Shown: piece after piece, positions 1-6,724 of the stretch
Layout of the letters: each line of letters starts with the position of its first letter
Position numbering within the stretch: position 1 is the first letter of the stretch
Source of the DNA: IDS-8 sp964491485
GTDB lineage: Bacteria > Pseudomonadota > Gammaproteobacteria > Steroidobacterales > Woeseiaceae
DNA length: 8,527 nucleotides
Direction of reading: 5' to 3'
Assembly (NCBI GenBank): GCA_964491485.1
Contig: CAZBGV010000142.1
Coordinates: forward strand, 1-8,527
Made by a program: the position numbers and the translations under genes
The notes under the pieces: model-generated
Seen by the model: only the letters and a program-made list of their open reading frames with translations
What the model was told of the DNA's origin: nothing
Databases searched by the model: none

Positions 1-2
1 CG

Positions 3-1505
3 GATCCGATGGGCCCCTGGACGCCGACGGATTCCCCGCCGCAGGACCTGCTCGGCATGCTGCCCGAGCCTGAGAGCGACGGCACGGCGCCCGCGGCGCC
101 TCCCGCGATCGTCACGGCGCAGGAACCGACTGAGCTCATCGTTACGCAAGGCGCTCCCGAGTGGCAGTCGCTCCCGGGCGGCGAGCTGTTGTACGTGCAA
201 AACACGGAAACGCCATGGCTGCGCGAGCTCTCGACCGACAACATGTACGTGCTGCTCTCCGGGCGCTGGTACCGGGCGAAGTCGCAGGCGGGCCCCTGGA
301 CGTTCGTTCGGCCCGACGAGCTGCCGGCCAGCTTCGCGCAAATTCCTCCGGACTCGGACATCGGAGGCGTCCGCACGTCGGTGGCGGGTACTCCGGAAGC
401 CGAGGACGCCATGCTCGACGCCGAGATTCCCCAAACCGCGGCCATCGAGCGGGACAAGGCGACACTCGAGATCGAGTACGACGGCGAGCCCAAGTTCGAG
501 CGAATTTCCGGGACGTCGGTAGCCTACGCCGTCAACACCGGGGCCCAGGTGCTGCGGATCGACGAGCGCTACTACGCGGTCGACAACGGGGTCTGGTTCA
601 CCTCTTCCTCGCCGACCGGCCCCTGGGCCGTGGCGGATTCCATTCCTTCCGAGGAGATCGACAAGATCCCGCCGGACTCGCCCGTCTACAACACGACGTA
701 CGTGCACATTTACGACTCCACGCCCGAAGTCGTCTATGTCGGCTACACGCCGGGCTATCTCTGGTCGTTTCCGTATTACGGGGTACCGGTATACGGAACG
801 GGCTGGCACTACCCGCCCTACTATGGTGCGGCGTACTACCCCCGCCCGCCCACCTGGGGCTTCCACGTCGGCTACAACCCGTGGACCGGCTGGAACTTCG
901 GCGTGAGCTGGTCGAACGGCTTCTTCAGCTTCGGCATGGCCTGGAGCGGCGGCTGGGACAACGACGTCTATCGCCCCTGGGGCTGCTGCGGCGGATGGTA
1001 CGGCGGCGGCTACCGCGGACCCGTCGTCATCGACGACCGGGACATCAATATCGGCAACAGCGTGAACGTCGGCAACCGTGCCACGGCCAGGAACCGGATC
1101 GACCGCGATTTGAACGCGAGTCTCGACCGTTCGCGCAGGAACATCTACAACCGCAACGAAAACCGTTCGCGTAATGCCGATCGCGCCGCGGCACTGAGCG
1201 ACGTGCAGCAGGCGCGCCCGGCGGCGAATCGCACCAACGACGTCTTCGCCGACAGTAACGGCAACGTCGCGCGACGCGGCAACGACGGGTGGCAATCGCG
1301 GCAGGACGGGGAGTGGCGAACGGACGCCGTTACCCGCGGCGGTGGAGGCCTGTCAACCGGCACCGACCGCATTTCGCAGCCCGCCATGCAACGGACCGAC
1401 TTCGACCGGTCCGGGCTCGACCGCGCCTATGCCGCGCGGGAGCACGGCATGAGCCGGCGCATGTCGCGCCCGGGCGGCATGCGCGGATCCATGCGACGGC
1501 GCTAG
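3..1505 (+). CDS. Repeat-containing, aromatic- and Arg/Asn-rich envelope protein ('carbohydrate-binding family V/XII' type), 5'-truncated
   Basis: The frame is open to the left edge. The first ATG (base 9) lies inside a conserved 'GPW' motif, so it is not the start and the N-terminus with any signal peptide is off-window. Counting from that Met: two homologous units of about 75 residues (41-117 and 151-224), each ending 'GPW...IPPDS'; the tail of a third unit at 1-20; a linker 'PEAEDAMLDAEIPQTAAI' (129-146) between units; a Tyr/Trp/Gly-rich domain (240-335) opening with 'VVYVGYTPGY' and containing a Cys-Cys pair (326-327); an Arg/Asn-rich tail (340-400); and a 'DGWQSRQDGEW' motif (426-436). 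From memory, proteins of this architecture are widespread in Proteobacteria and often automatically labelled carbohydrate-binding, without functional proof that I know of. An envelope or extracellular location is inferred. A membrane-transporter-like gene follows after 11 bases, suggesting co-transcription. The family is fairly secure; the function is unknown. Confidence 0.75.
   Translation, partial: DPMGPWTPTDSPPQDLLGMLPEPESDGTAPAAPPAIVTAQEPTELIVTQGAPEWQSLPGGELLYVQNTETPWLRELSTDNMYVLLSGRWYRAKSQAGPWTFVRPDELPASFAQIPPDSDIGGVRTSVAGTPEAEDAMLDAEIPQTAAIERDKATLEIEYDGEPKFERISGTSVAYAVNTGAQVLRIDERYYAVDNGVWFTSSSPTGPWAVADSIPSEEIDKIPPDSPVYNTTYVHIYDSTPEVVYVGYTPGYLWSFPYYGVPVYGTGWHYPPYYGAAYYPRPPTWGFHVGYNPWTGWNFGVSWSNGFFSFGMAWSGGWDNDVYRPWGCCGGWYGGGYRGPVVIDDRDINIGNSVNVGNRATARNRIDRDLNASLDRSRRNIYNRNENRSRNADRAAALSDVQQARPAANRTNDVFADSNGNVARRGNDGWQSRQDGEWRTDAVTRGGGGLSTGTDRISQPAMQRTDFDRSGLDRAYAAREHGMSRRMSRPGGMRGSMRRR
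129..683 (+). repeat. Two tandem homologous protein-repeat units inside the first gene
   Basis: Bases 129-359 and 459-680 encode two units that align over about 75 residues. Shared features are a Gly/Pro-containing opening, a central NT/ET step ('YVQNTET' versus 'YAVNTGA'), 'GRWYRA' versus 'GVWFTS', then 'AGPW' versus 'TGPW', and 'QIPPDS' versus 'KIPPDS'. A third copy is cut by the left edge: bases 3-70 encode its end, from 'GPW'. At DNA level the 13-mer gggcccctggacg occurs at 11-23 and again at 290-302. The alternating aromatic/polar pattern suggests small beta-rich modules; that is inference. Confidence 0.75.
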
Positions 1506-1516
1506 GACCTGGACCA

Positions 1517-2203
1517 ATGGAGTCGCTGCCCCGTATGTGGCTGGAGGCAGAGGGTCCCGAGACCCAGGGACGGGTGCTCGACGCGCAAGACCGTATTGCC
1601 GAGGTTCTTTTCGGGCTGATCATGGTGCTCACCTTCACCGGCTCGCTCAGCATCGCCGAGAGCGGAGCCGAAGACGTGCGCACCATGCTCATCGGCGCGC
1701 TGGGCTGCAACTTCGCCTGGGGTGTGATCGACGGCTTGTTTTACCTGATGGGCAGCCTCTCCGAAAAAGGCAGGAATCTCAAGCTGTACCAGGCGGTCCG
1801 TAATGCCGGCAACGACCATTCAGCGCGCCCTCTGATCGCGAGCGGGTTGCCCCCGATGATCGCCTGGGTGCTCGGCGATGACGAGCTCGACTCCATACAT
1901 CGTCGCCTGCTCGCCCTGCCCCCGCCGCCCCGCCACGCGTCCCTGGATGCACGGGACTGGGGCGGTGCTCTCGGCGTATTCCTGCTGGTGTTCGTCGCCA
2001 CGTTTCCGGTCGCCATACCCTTCATCGTCCTGGAGGAGCTCTGGCTCGCGATGCGCATATCCAATGTCATCGCCGTGGCCATGCTGTTCGTCGCCGGTGT
2101 GGCGTACGGTCGCTGCATCGGACGCCGGCCGCTGGTGGTCGGCACCGCGATGGTTTTTCTGGGGACGATCGTGGTCGCATTCACTATCGCGCTGGGAGGT
2201 TGA
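1517..2203 (+). CDS. VIT1/CCC1-like five-helix membrane protein
   Basis: A 228-residue integral inner-membrane protein. Predicted helices lie at about 27-46, 56-78, 150-172, 182-200 and 206-226, with a roughly 70-residue polar loop between helices 2 and 3 containing a Pro run (135-138). Five helices with a large cytoplasmic segment after the second match the topology of VIT1/CCC1 iron/manganese transporters. The pattern 'FGLIMVLTFTGSLSIAESG' followed by 'MLIGALGCNFAWGVIDG' is one I recall in bacterial proteins labelled VIT1/CCC1 transporter family. Helix 1 carries E29, and D72 sits at the end of helix 2. The metal-binding loop of eukaryotic VIT1 is not obvious, so the substrate is unknown. 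The ATG at 1517 was chosen because AGGA (1504-1507), overlapping the previous stop codon, lies 9 bases upstream; the frame extends further upstream but would overlap the preceding gene by over 200 bases. Probably co-transcribed with the preceding gene. Confidence 0.7.
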   Translation: MESLPRMWLEAEGPETQGRVLDAQDRIAEVLFGLIMVLTFTGSLSIAESGAEDVRTMLIGALGCNFAWGVIDGLFYLMGSLSEKGRNLKLYQAVRNAGNDHSARPLIASGLPPMIAWVLGDDELDSIHRRLLALPPPPRHASLDARDWGGALGVFLLVFVATFPVAIPFIVLEELWLAMRISNVIAVAMLFVAGVAYGRCIGRRPLVVGTAMVFLGTIVVAFTIALGG

Positions 2204-2304
2204 GCGCCGGCGTCTCCGGTGCGTCAGAACGCCTTCGTGTCGCGATATGGAGCGGATCGGGCGTCATGCTGGTGCAATTTTCGAGCTCTGACCGCGCCGT
2301 CGGG

Positions 2305-3648
2305 ATGAAGGACTGCAAGCTGCTGGTCTCCCTGCTCGCGGCCGCAGTGCTGTCGGCGAGCTGCGGCGGCATGCCTGTGACCCAGATCTCGCTGATGCCG
2401 GCTCCGGAGGTGTACGAGGAGGGCAAGATCGATCCCTTCCTCGACAACGATCCTATCAGTCACGGGCAGCAGCCGGGCCTGCTGTACGCCACGGACCGGG
2501 CGCCGGTCGATTCCGAGGAAGACGACGGTGACTATTACACCGACGACCGCGGGGGCGCACTCAGGCTCGGCGTGGCGAGCATTCGCGTCGGCATCGACGA
2601 GACCATGACCTGGGAAGAAGCACGCCGGGTCTCGCTGCTGAAAAACCGCACGGAGGACTACCCGCTCGAAGTCGACAGGATCAACGAATTCGGGCCGCTG
2701 GACAGCACGATCTATGCGTTCGACGACCGGTTCCGCCCCGACCCGGAGCCCGGGCGCCGTTTCGCCGAGGCGATCGACCGCCAGATCGAGCGCTCGGGCC
2801 GGCGGGCGGTGTTCATCTACGTGCACGGGTACAAGGTCGTGTTCGAGAACCCGATCCTCGTGGCGGCCGAGCTTTGGCACTTCCTGGGGTACCAAGGCGC
2901 GTTCGTCGCGTTCTCCTGGCCCTCGACACCCAGCACGTTCCGCTACTTCGCCGACCTCGAGGACACCGTCGTCGCGGCACGCGACCTCCGCGCGCTGGTC
3001 CTGTACATCGCCGCACATACCCAGGCAGAGCGCATTCACATCGTCGGTTACAGTGCCGGCACGCGAGTCGTGACGCAGATGCTGAGCAGCCTCGGGATGT
3101 ACGGCTATCTGCTGGATCAGGAGGACGTCAGAAAGCGCATAAAGATCGGTAACGTGATCCTCATCGGCAGCGACGTGGACCAGGAGATTCTTGCCGGCAG
3201 CCTCCTCGACGGCGGGTTGCGGGTGCCCGATGCATTGACGATCTACCAGTCCTCGACCGACAAGGCGCTTGGCATGTCCCGTTTCGTCTTCGGGCGTGAC
3301 CGCGCCGGCCAGATCGTCGAGGGGCGGAACATCGGCCCGCGCGCCCGCGAGTTCTTTACGCTCCATCCGGAGCTGCGCTTCATCGACGTCACCGGCGTCG
3401 AGGGCGCGGACACCGGCAACGGACACGGCTATTTCCGCAGCAGCCCCTGGGTCAGCAGCGACCTGCTGATGACGCTGATGTACGACCTGGCCCCCGCGCA
3501 GCGCGGCCTCGTCAGGCACGGAAACGGTTTCCACTGGCATTTTCCCGAGGACTACATCGCCCGCCTGCGCAGGGCGCTGGCCAAAGCCAATCCTGCTTTC
3601 GCCGACACTCCGCGTGACGCGGCCGCGGGCACCGGCGATCAGCGGTAA
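2305..3648 (+). CDS. Exported alpha/beta hydrolase, DUF900 family
   Basis: A 447-residue predicted serine hydrolase. Motifs from the chosen Met: 'LLYATDR' (59-65), the family-typical strand near the N-terminus; 'FIYVHGY' (170-176), the oxyanion-hole strand; 'FSWPS' (203-207); 'GYSAG' (248-252) with nucleophile Ser250; 'GSDVDQE' (288-294) with likely acid Asp290 or Asp292; and His374 in 'NGHGYF' as candidate base. This order matches DUF900 (PF05990) hydrolases; the substrate is unknown. The N-terminus is a signal peptide, 'MKDCK' followed by a hydrophobic stretch ending 'LSASC'; Cys20 could be lipidated, but Ser at -3 makes the lipobox imperfect. The start is uncertain: ATG 2305 gives a clean signal peptide but a poor ribosome site, ATG 2266 adds 13 residues, and TTG 2200 would overlap the previous stop. 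The 3' end overlaps the convergent permease gene by 10 bases. Confidence 0.85.
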   Translation: MKDCKLLVSLLAAAVLSASCGGMPVTQISLMPAPEVYEEGKIDPFLDNDPISHGQQPGLLYATDRAPVDSEEDDGDYYTDDRGGALRLGVASIRVGIDETMTWEEARRVSLLKNRTEDYPLEVDRINEFGPLDSTIYAFDDRFRPDPEPGRRFAEAIDRQIERSGRRAVFIYVHGYKVVFENPILVAAELWHFLGYQGAFVAFSWPSTPSTFRYFADLEDTVVAARDLRALVLYIAAHTQAERIHIVGYSAGTRVVTQMLSSLGMYGYLLDQEDVRKRIKIGNVILIGSDVDQEILAGSLLDGGLRVPDALTIYQSSTDKALGMSRFVFGRDRAGQIVEGRNIGPRAREFFTLHPELRFIDVTGVEGADTGNGHGYFRSSPWVSSDLLMTLMYDLAPAQRGLVRHGNGFHWHFPEDYIARLRRALAKANPAFADTPRDAAAGTGDQR

Positions 3649-4751
3649 GGCTCCGCGGCGGCGGGTTGCTCTCCCTCGCGCACCCACGATTGCAGGAGCG
3701 TGTAGGTCACGGCAAGCAGGACCGGCCCGATGAACAGGCCGACGACGCCGAAGCCGATCAGCCCGCCGATGACACCCGCGACGATCAGCAGGATCGGCAG
3801 GTCGACGCCACGGCGGATGAGCACGGGCTTGAGCACGTTGTCGGCGACCACGACGATCACCGTGAAGACGATCAGCACGGCGCCCCAGACGACGTGATTG
3901 GTCCAGAACAGCCAGATGACGGCCGGCGCCAGGACCGGAAGCGGCCCGAGCTGCGCGATGCACAGGATGAACACCGCGGCCAACAGCAGGCCGGGTCGCG
4001 GCACTCCCGCGAGCCACAGCCCGATACCGGCAATCACCGACTGCACCAGCGCCGTCACGACGACGCCGGCCGCCACGCCGCGGAGGGCCTGGCCCGCCAG
4101 CCGAACGGCGTTCTCGCCGCGCTCTCTGCCCAGGCGGCGGCCGAACCGTAGCACGCCATCGGCCGCCGTTTCGCCGCGGCTGTAGAGAATGCCCACGACG
4201 ATGACGGTGAGCAGGAAATGGATCGCGACCGAGCCGAAGCCTCCAGTGACACTGAGCGCGAAGCCCGCCGTCTGGCGGGCATAGGGTTTGAGCGCAGCCG
4301 TGACCGCAGCGGGGCCGCCCGCAGCCAGTTCCTGCCACTCCGCGGCGATCCTTCGACCCGCCCAGGGGATGCCGAGCAGCCAATCCGGAGGCGGCGGCAG
4401 TCCCTCGCTGGCGTACAGGCGCAGAAGGTCGGCTGCCCTGAGCGCCGCGTCGAGAAGAATGCTGACGGCCAGCGTGAACGGGACGATGAACACTGCCAGC
4501 ATGAAGATGGTCATGACGGCCGTTGCCGGCCCCCTGCGTCCACCCATGCGACGCTGAGCCCTGAGCAGCAGCGGCCAGGTCGCAACGACTATCGTCGTCG
4601 CCCAGATGATGGCGCTCAAAAACGGCCTGAGTGTCCAGAGGCTACCGGCGATCAGGAGCGCGATGATCAGGACGACCAGGAACGTGCGCGTCAGGTCCGT
4701 GCGGGCCTCGATTCGCACCACCCCGCCACTGCTCGAGCCGGATCCGGACAT
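3639..4751 (-). CDS. ydiK: AI-2E family (PerM-type) inner-membrane permease, YdiK-like
   Basis: A 370-residue polytopic membrane protein, the same length I recall for E. coli YdiK. Matches from memory include 'VVATWPLLLR' (55-64), 'VVTALVQSVIAGIGL' (231-245), 'QLGPLPVLAPAVIWL' (267-281), 'DNVLKPVLIRRGVDLP' (304-319) and 'GVIGGLIGFGVVGLFIGPV' (326-344), the C-terminal signature of the AI-2E transporter family (PF01594). About eight hydrophobic segments surround a large, probably periplasmic, loop (100-165) between the N-terminal hairpins and the C-terminal core. Family members include exporters of AI-2-like signals and Na+/H+ antiporters; the substrate of YdiK-type members is not established to my knowledge. 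The ATG at 4751 is supported by GGGAG 8 bases upstream; a longer frame back to 4874 adds 41 Arg-rich residues that look non-coding. The gene lies 138 bases downstream of the same-strand DUF3187 gene. Family assignment is secure. Confidence 0.93.
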   Translation of the reverse strand: MSGSGSSSGGVVRIEARTDLTRTFLVVLIIALLIAGSLWTLRPFLSAIIWATTIVVATWPLLLRAQRRMGGRRGPATAVMTIFMLAVFIVPFTLAVSILLDAALRAADLLRLYASEGLPPPPDWLLGIPWAGRRIAAEWQELAAGGPAAVTAALKPYARQTAGFALSVTGGFGSVAIHFLLTVIVVGILYSRGETAADGVLRFGRRLGRERGENAVRLAGQALRGVAAGVVVTALVQSVIAGIGLWLAGVPRPGLLLAAVFILCIAQLGPLPVLAPAVIWLFWTNHVVWGAVLIVFTVIVVVADNVLKPVLIRRGVDLPILLIVAGVIGGLIGFGVVGLFIGPVLLAVTYTLLQSWVREGEQPAAAEPYR

Positions 4752-4759
4752 GCTTCGGG

Positions 4760-4764
4760 CTCCC
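4760..4764 (-). promoter_or_regulatory. Ribosome binding site of the ydiK-like gene
   Basis: GGGAG on the - strand, 8 bases before the ATG at 4751. It decides between this start and the upstream in-frame extension to 4874. Confidence 0.6.
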
Positions 4765-4889
4765 GTACGACGCGGAAATCGCCGTTTCAGCAGCGGTTGT
4801 CGGAGATTCGCGCTCTCGTGTCCATTGGCTCTTGGTCGCACGCAGCCGGTTGCGGGCGAACGCCGCGCGCGCAAGCCTCTTCCTTAGGC

Positions 4890-5924
4890 TCACGGCGCCA
4901 AGGCGCCGCGAAGACTCACCTGGAAGGCTACGTCCGTGGCCGCATCGTCGAACAGATCCTCGATGACGCTGACGGACAGCGACGCACCTTTCCATGGAAG
5001 CTGGAACAGGCCGCCAACCGACAGCTGGATCGAGTTGCCACCGATTTCTTCCAGCTCGCTCTCGTAACTCGCGCCCTGTGCATACAGAACGGTCGCGATG
5101 TCGATGCTGCCCGAGGCGTGCCAGACAGCGCCGAGTCCGCCGAAAGCCAAGGTGTCACGCTGGATCTCGCTCAGCACGTCGCCCGAGCCGAGTATCAGCA
5201 CACCGGCGGATGCGGACAGGTCGATGCGCAGGCGGGACAGGAGCTCGGCATCGGACGCATAGATCGCCAATGAATAATCCGTCGCCCCGCTGCCGAGGAG
5301 CTCGTCCGCATCCCCGGTTGGCAGCTTCAATCCGGCTCGCATACCGAGCTGACGCGCCGCGCCAGGCTGCTCGCCGAAAAGCGGAAACGTTGCGTTCAGG
5401 CGGATGTCGCCAATACCCCGGCTCGGCGAGTCGAGCTCGAAGCTCGCGAGCTCCGAACTTGCGTAGCGAAATTCCAGCTGATCCCGCGGGCCCGAGCGCT
5501 GGCTGTTGGACAGGCCGAACAGGTCGTGCCAGTGCTCGATGGGCGCATCCAGGAAACCGCCCGAGTGGCTGACGAACGGAATGTCGACTCCCAGCACGAG
5601 CCGGGTCGAAATCCCGTGCCGCAGCCTCAGGGTGAGGTAGTAACTTTCGCCGTCCAACACCGCTAACTCGGTGGCTGTCGAGCTCGAGTCAGCGTGGTTG
5701 GCCACGTCGAGGTCGATGGCGTAGCGGGTTTCTCCCGCGGCCACCGGGGATCCTGCCTCGAAGGCGGGCAGGCCGAAGATCTGCAGAAAAGGATTGTGGC
5801 TTCTCACTGCGGGCCAGGGCTCCGGGCCCGCGGTTTGCGCCGTTGCAGCGCCTGGAAACAGAAAGGCAGCAAGCCAGGCCGCGGCATTCCACCGCAGCCG
5901 GTCGCCCTCCAATATCGTCGTCAT
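4890..5924 (-). CDS. DUF3187 family protein, probable outer-membrane beta-barrel
   Basis: From the ATG at 5924 the product is 344 residues. The N-terminus has a basic stretch (to about 11), a hydrophobic segment and 'AATAQ', a good signal-peptidase I site after residue 29. Family features of DUF3187 (PF11383), numbered from this Met: 'NPF' (44-46) with 'FGLP' (50-53) soon after the signal; 'DLDVAN' (71-76); 'LDGESYYLTLRLRHG' (90-104); 'GGFLD' then 'IEHWHDLFGL' (122-138); 'GIGDIRL' (170-176); and 'GLKLPTGD' (198-205) before 'LGSGATDYSL'. Alternating hydrophobic residues and a C-terminal strand running to 'FQVSLRGALAP' suggest a beta-barrel lying in the outer membrane, but no function is known. 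A longer frame begins at ATG 5957; the shorter start is preferred because the signal peptide becomes canonical and a TATAAA box sits at 5957-5962. GGGGA directly abuts the chosen ATG, which is unusually close. Divergent from the DUF3108 gene. Confidence 0.85.
   Translation of the reverse strand: MTTILEGDRLRWNAAAWLAAFLFPGAATAQTAGPEPWPAVRSHNPFLQIFGLPAFEAGSPVAAGETRYAIDLDVANHADSSSTATELAVLDGESYYLTLRLRHGISTRLVLGVDIPFVSHSGGFLDAPIEHWHDLFGLSNSQRSGPRDQLEFRYASSELASFELDSPSRGIGDIRLNATFPLFGEQPGAARQLGMRAGLKLPTGDADELLGSGATDYSLAIYASDAELLSRLRIDLSASAGVLILGSGDVLSEIQRDTLAFGGLGAVWHASGSIDIATVLYAQGASYESELEEIGGNSIQLSVGGLFQLPWKGASLSVSVIEDLFDDAATDVAFQVSLRGALAP
4893..4908 (-). repeat. GC-rich inverted repeat over the last codons of the DUF3187 gene
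   Basis: CGGCGCC-tt-GGCGCCG on the - strand, ending one base before the TGA stop codon (4890-4892). It is followed by a second weak hairpin with arms AGCCT/AGGCT (4874-4890). Neither is followed by a T tract, so they do not make a standard intrinsic terminator. They could pause transcription or protect the 3' end before the ydiK-like gene; this is speculative. Confidence 0.4.
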
Positions 5925-5991
5925 TCCCCGGACACGCACGGAAACGCCGCACTCCATTTATACTGACGATCCTCGTGACGGCCATTTGACC
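5925..5991. promoter_or_regulatory. Divergent promoter region between the DUF3187 and DUF3108 genes
   Basis: This 67-base gap separates two divergent starts, so both promoters must lie here or inside the genes. The only AT-rich patch contains a -10-like TATAAA on the - strand (5957-5962) overlapping a -10-like TATACT on the + strand (5959-5964). I found no convincing -35 match at the right spacing for either, so the two genes may share a regulator or use weak, activator-dependent promoters. The region is certain by geometry; the boxes are tentative. Confidence 0.55.
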
Positions 5992-6690
5992 ATGCGCACG
6001 CTCCTGCTGGCAGTCCTCGCGTTCGCCACGACATCGACGGCGGCCCTCGAGCCCTTGCCCGAATTCGAAGCGACCTATGCCGTCCGTTACGGGCTGCTGA
6101 GCGGCACGCTGGTGCTGCGCCTGAACCGTCGCGGCGATGGCTGGCTCTACGAGACCTCGATACAACCCAAAGGCCTTGCCGCCCTGTTTGCACGAGGCAC
6201 CATCCAGGAACGGACGAATCTCGTCGAGACTGGCGGGACCATCCGGCCTATGGCCTACGAGAGAACCGACACGATCGCAGACCCGGCGCGCACCGCCCGC
6301 TACGTCTTCACGGACGACCGCGTCTCGGGAATCTACAAGGGGCAGAAGATCGATGCGCCGATGGAACCCGGCGGGCAGAACCGGATTTCCGTGCAGATCG
6401 CCGTGATGTACGCACTGCGTACCGGTAGCCGGGTCGCGAGTTTCGCCGTTTTCGACCGCTCACGCTGGAAAACGTACCGGTTCGAGCTGTTCCCGAACCG
6501 GATGGTGAAGACCGATTCGGGCCGCTTCGACACCATAGAAGTCCGCTACAGCTCACCCGGAGACGAAAAGGCCTCATCGTTGTACTTTGCTCCGTCGCTC
6601 GAATTCCTGCCGGTACTGATCGTCTACAGTGAAGACGGCAAGATAAAGTCCCGTGCCCAGCTCACCGACTATCGGATCAAAGGGAACTGA
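5992..6690 (+). CDS. DUF3108 family periplasmic protein
   Basis: A 232-residue exported protein. The signal peptide is 'MRTLLLAVLAFATTSTA' with likely cleavage near residues 17-18. The mature part begins 'LPEFEATYAVRYGLLSG' (22-38), the usual opening of DUF3108 (PF11306): a strand pair, then a Gly turn. It continues with 'LYETSIQPKGLAALF' (52-66), 'ERTNLVETGGTIRPMAYE' (73-90), 'KGQKIDAPMEP' (116-126), 'QIAVMYAL' (135-142) and 'LEFLPVLIVYSEDGK' (203-217) near the C-terminus. The all-beta pattern and length fit the family, whose biochemical role is unknown to me; members are periplasmic, and an envelope or lipid-related role is often supposed. The ATG at 5992 gives a compact signal peptide although no good Shine-Dalgarno precedes it; the frame runs further upstream but would enter the divergent gene. 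The 3' end faces the DUF3313 gene across 34 bases. Confidence 0.88.
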   Translation: MRTLLLAVLAFATTSTAALEPLPEFEATYAVRYGLLSGTLVLRLNRRGDGWLYETSIQPKGLAALFARGTIQERTNLVETGGTIRPMAYERTDTIADPARTARYVFTDDRVSGIYKGQKIDAPMEPGGQNRISVQIAVMYALRTGSRVASFAVFDRSRWKTYRFELFPNRMVKTDSGRFDTIEVRYSSPGDEKASSLYFAPSLEFLPVLIVYSEDGKIKSRAQLTDYRIKGN

Positions 6691-6724
6691 CAACCCCGGC
6701 AGCCGCGATCGCAGTGCCTGCGAA

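Noticed and set aside
161..1174. A 337-codon + strand frame within the first gene
   Set aside because: It is the +2 shift of the repeat protein; the translation is Arg/Ala/Leu-rich, while the main frame has clear internal repeats and family motifs.
2224..4383. A 719-codon open frame on the - strand across the hydrolase and ydiK-like genes
   Set aside because: It is antisense to the hydrolase and out of frame with the permease, both with clear family motifs; its translation is Arg/Ala/Gly-rich without domains. Long shadow frames are expected in high-GC DNA.
4218..5273. A 351-codon open frame on the + strand opposite the ydiK-like and DUF3187 genes
   Set aside because: Composition is Arg/Gln/Asp-rich and low in hydrophobic residues, with no ribosome site; it is explained as the antisense of two recognised genes.
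6691..6724. A shared terminator between the convergent DUF3108 and DUF3313 genes
   Set aside because: The 34-base gap contains only an 8-base palindrome (gcgatcgc) and no T tract on either strand.
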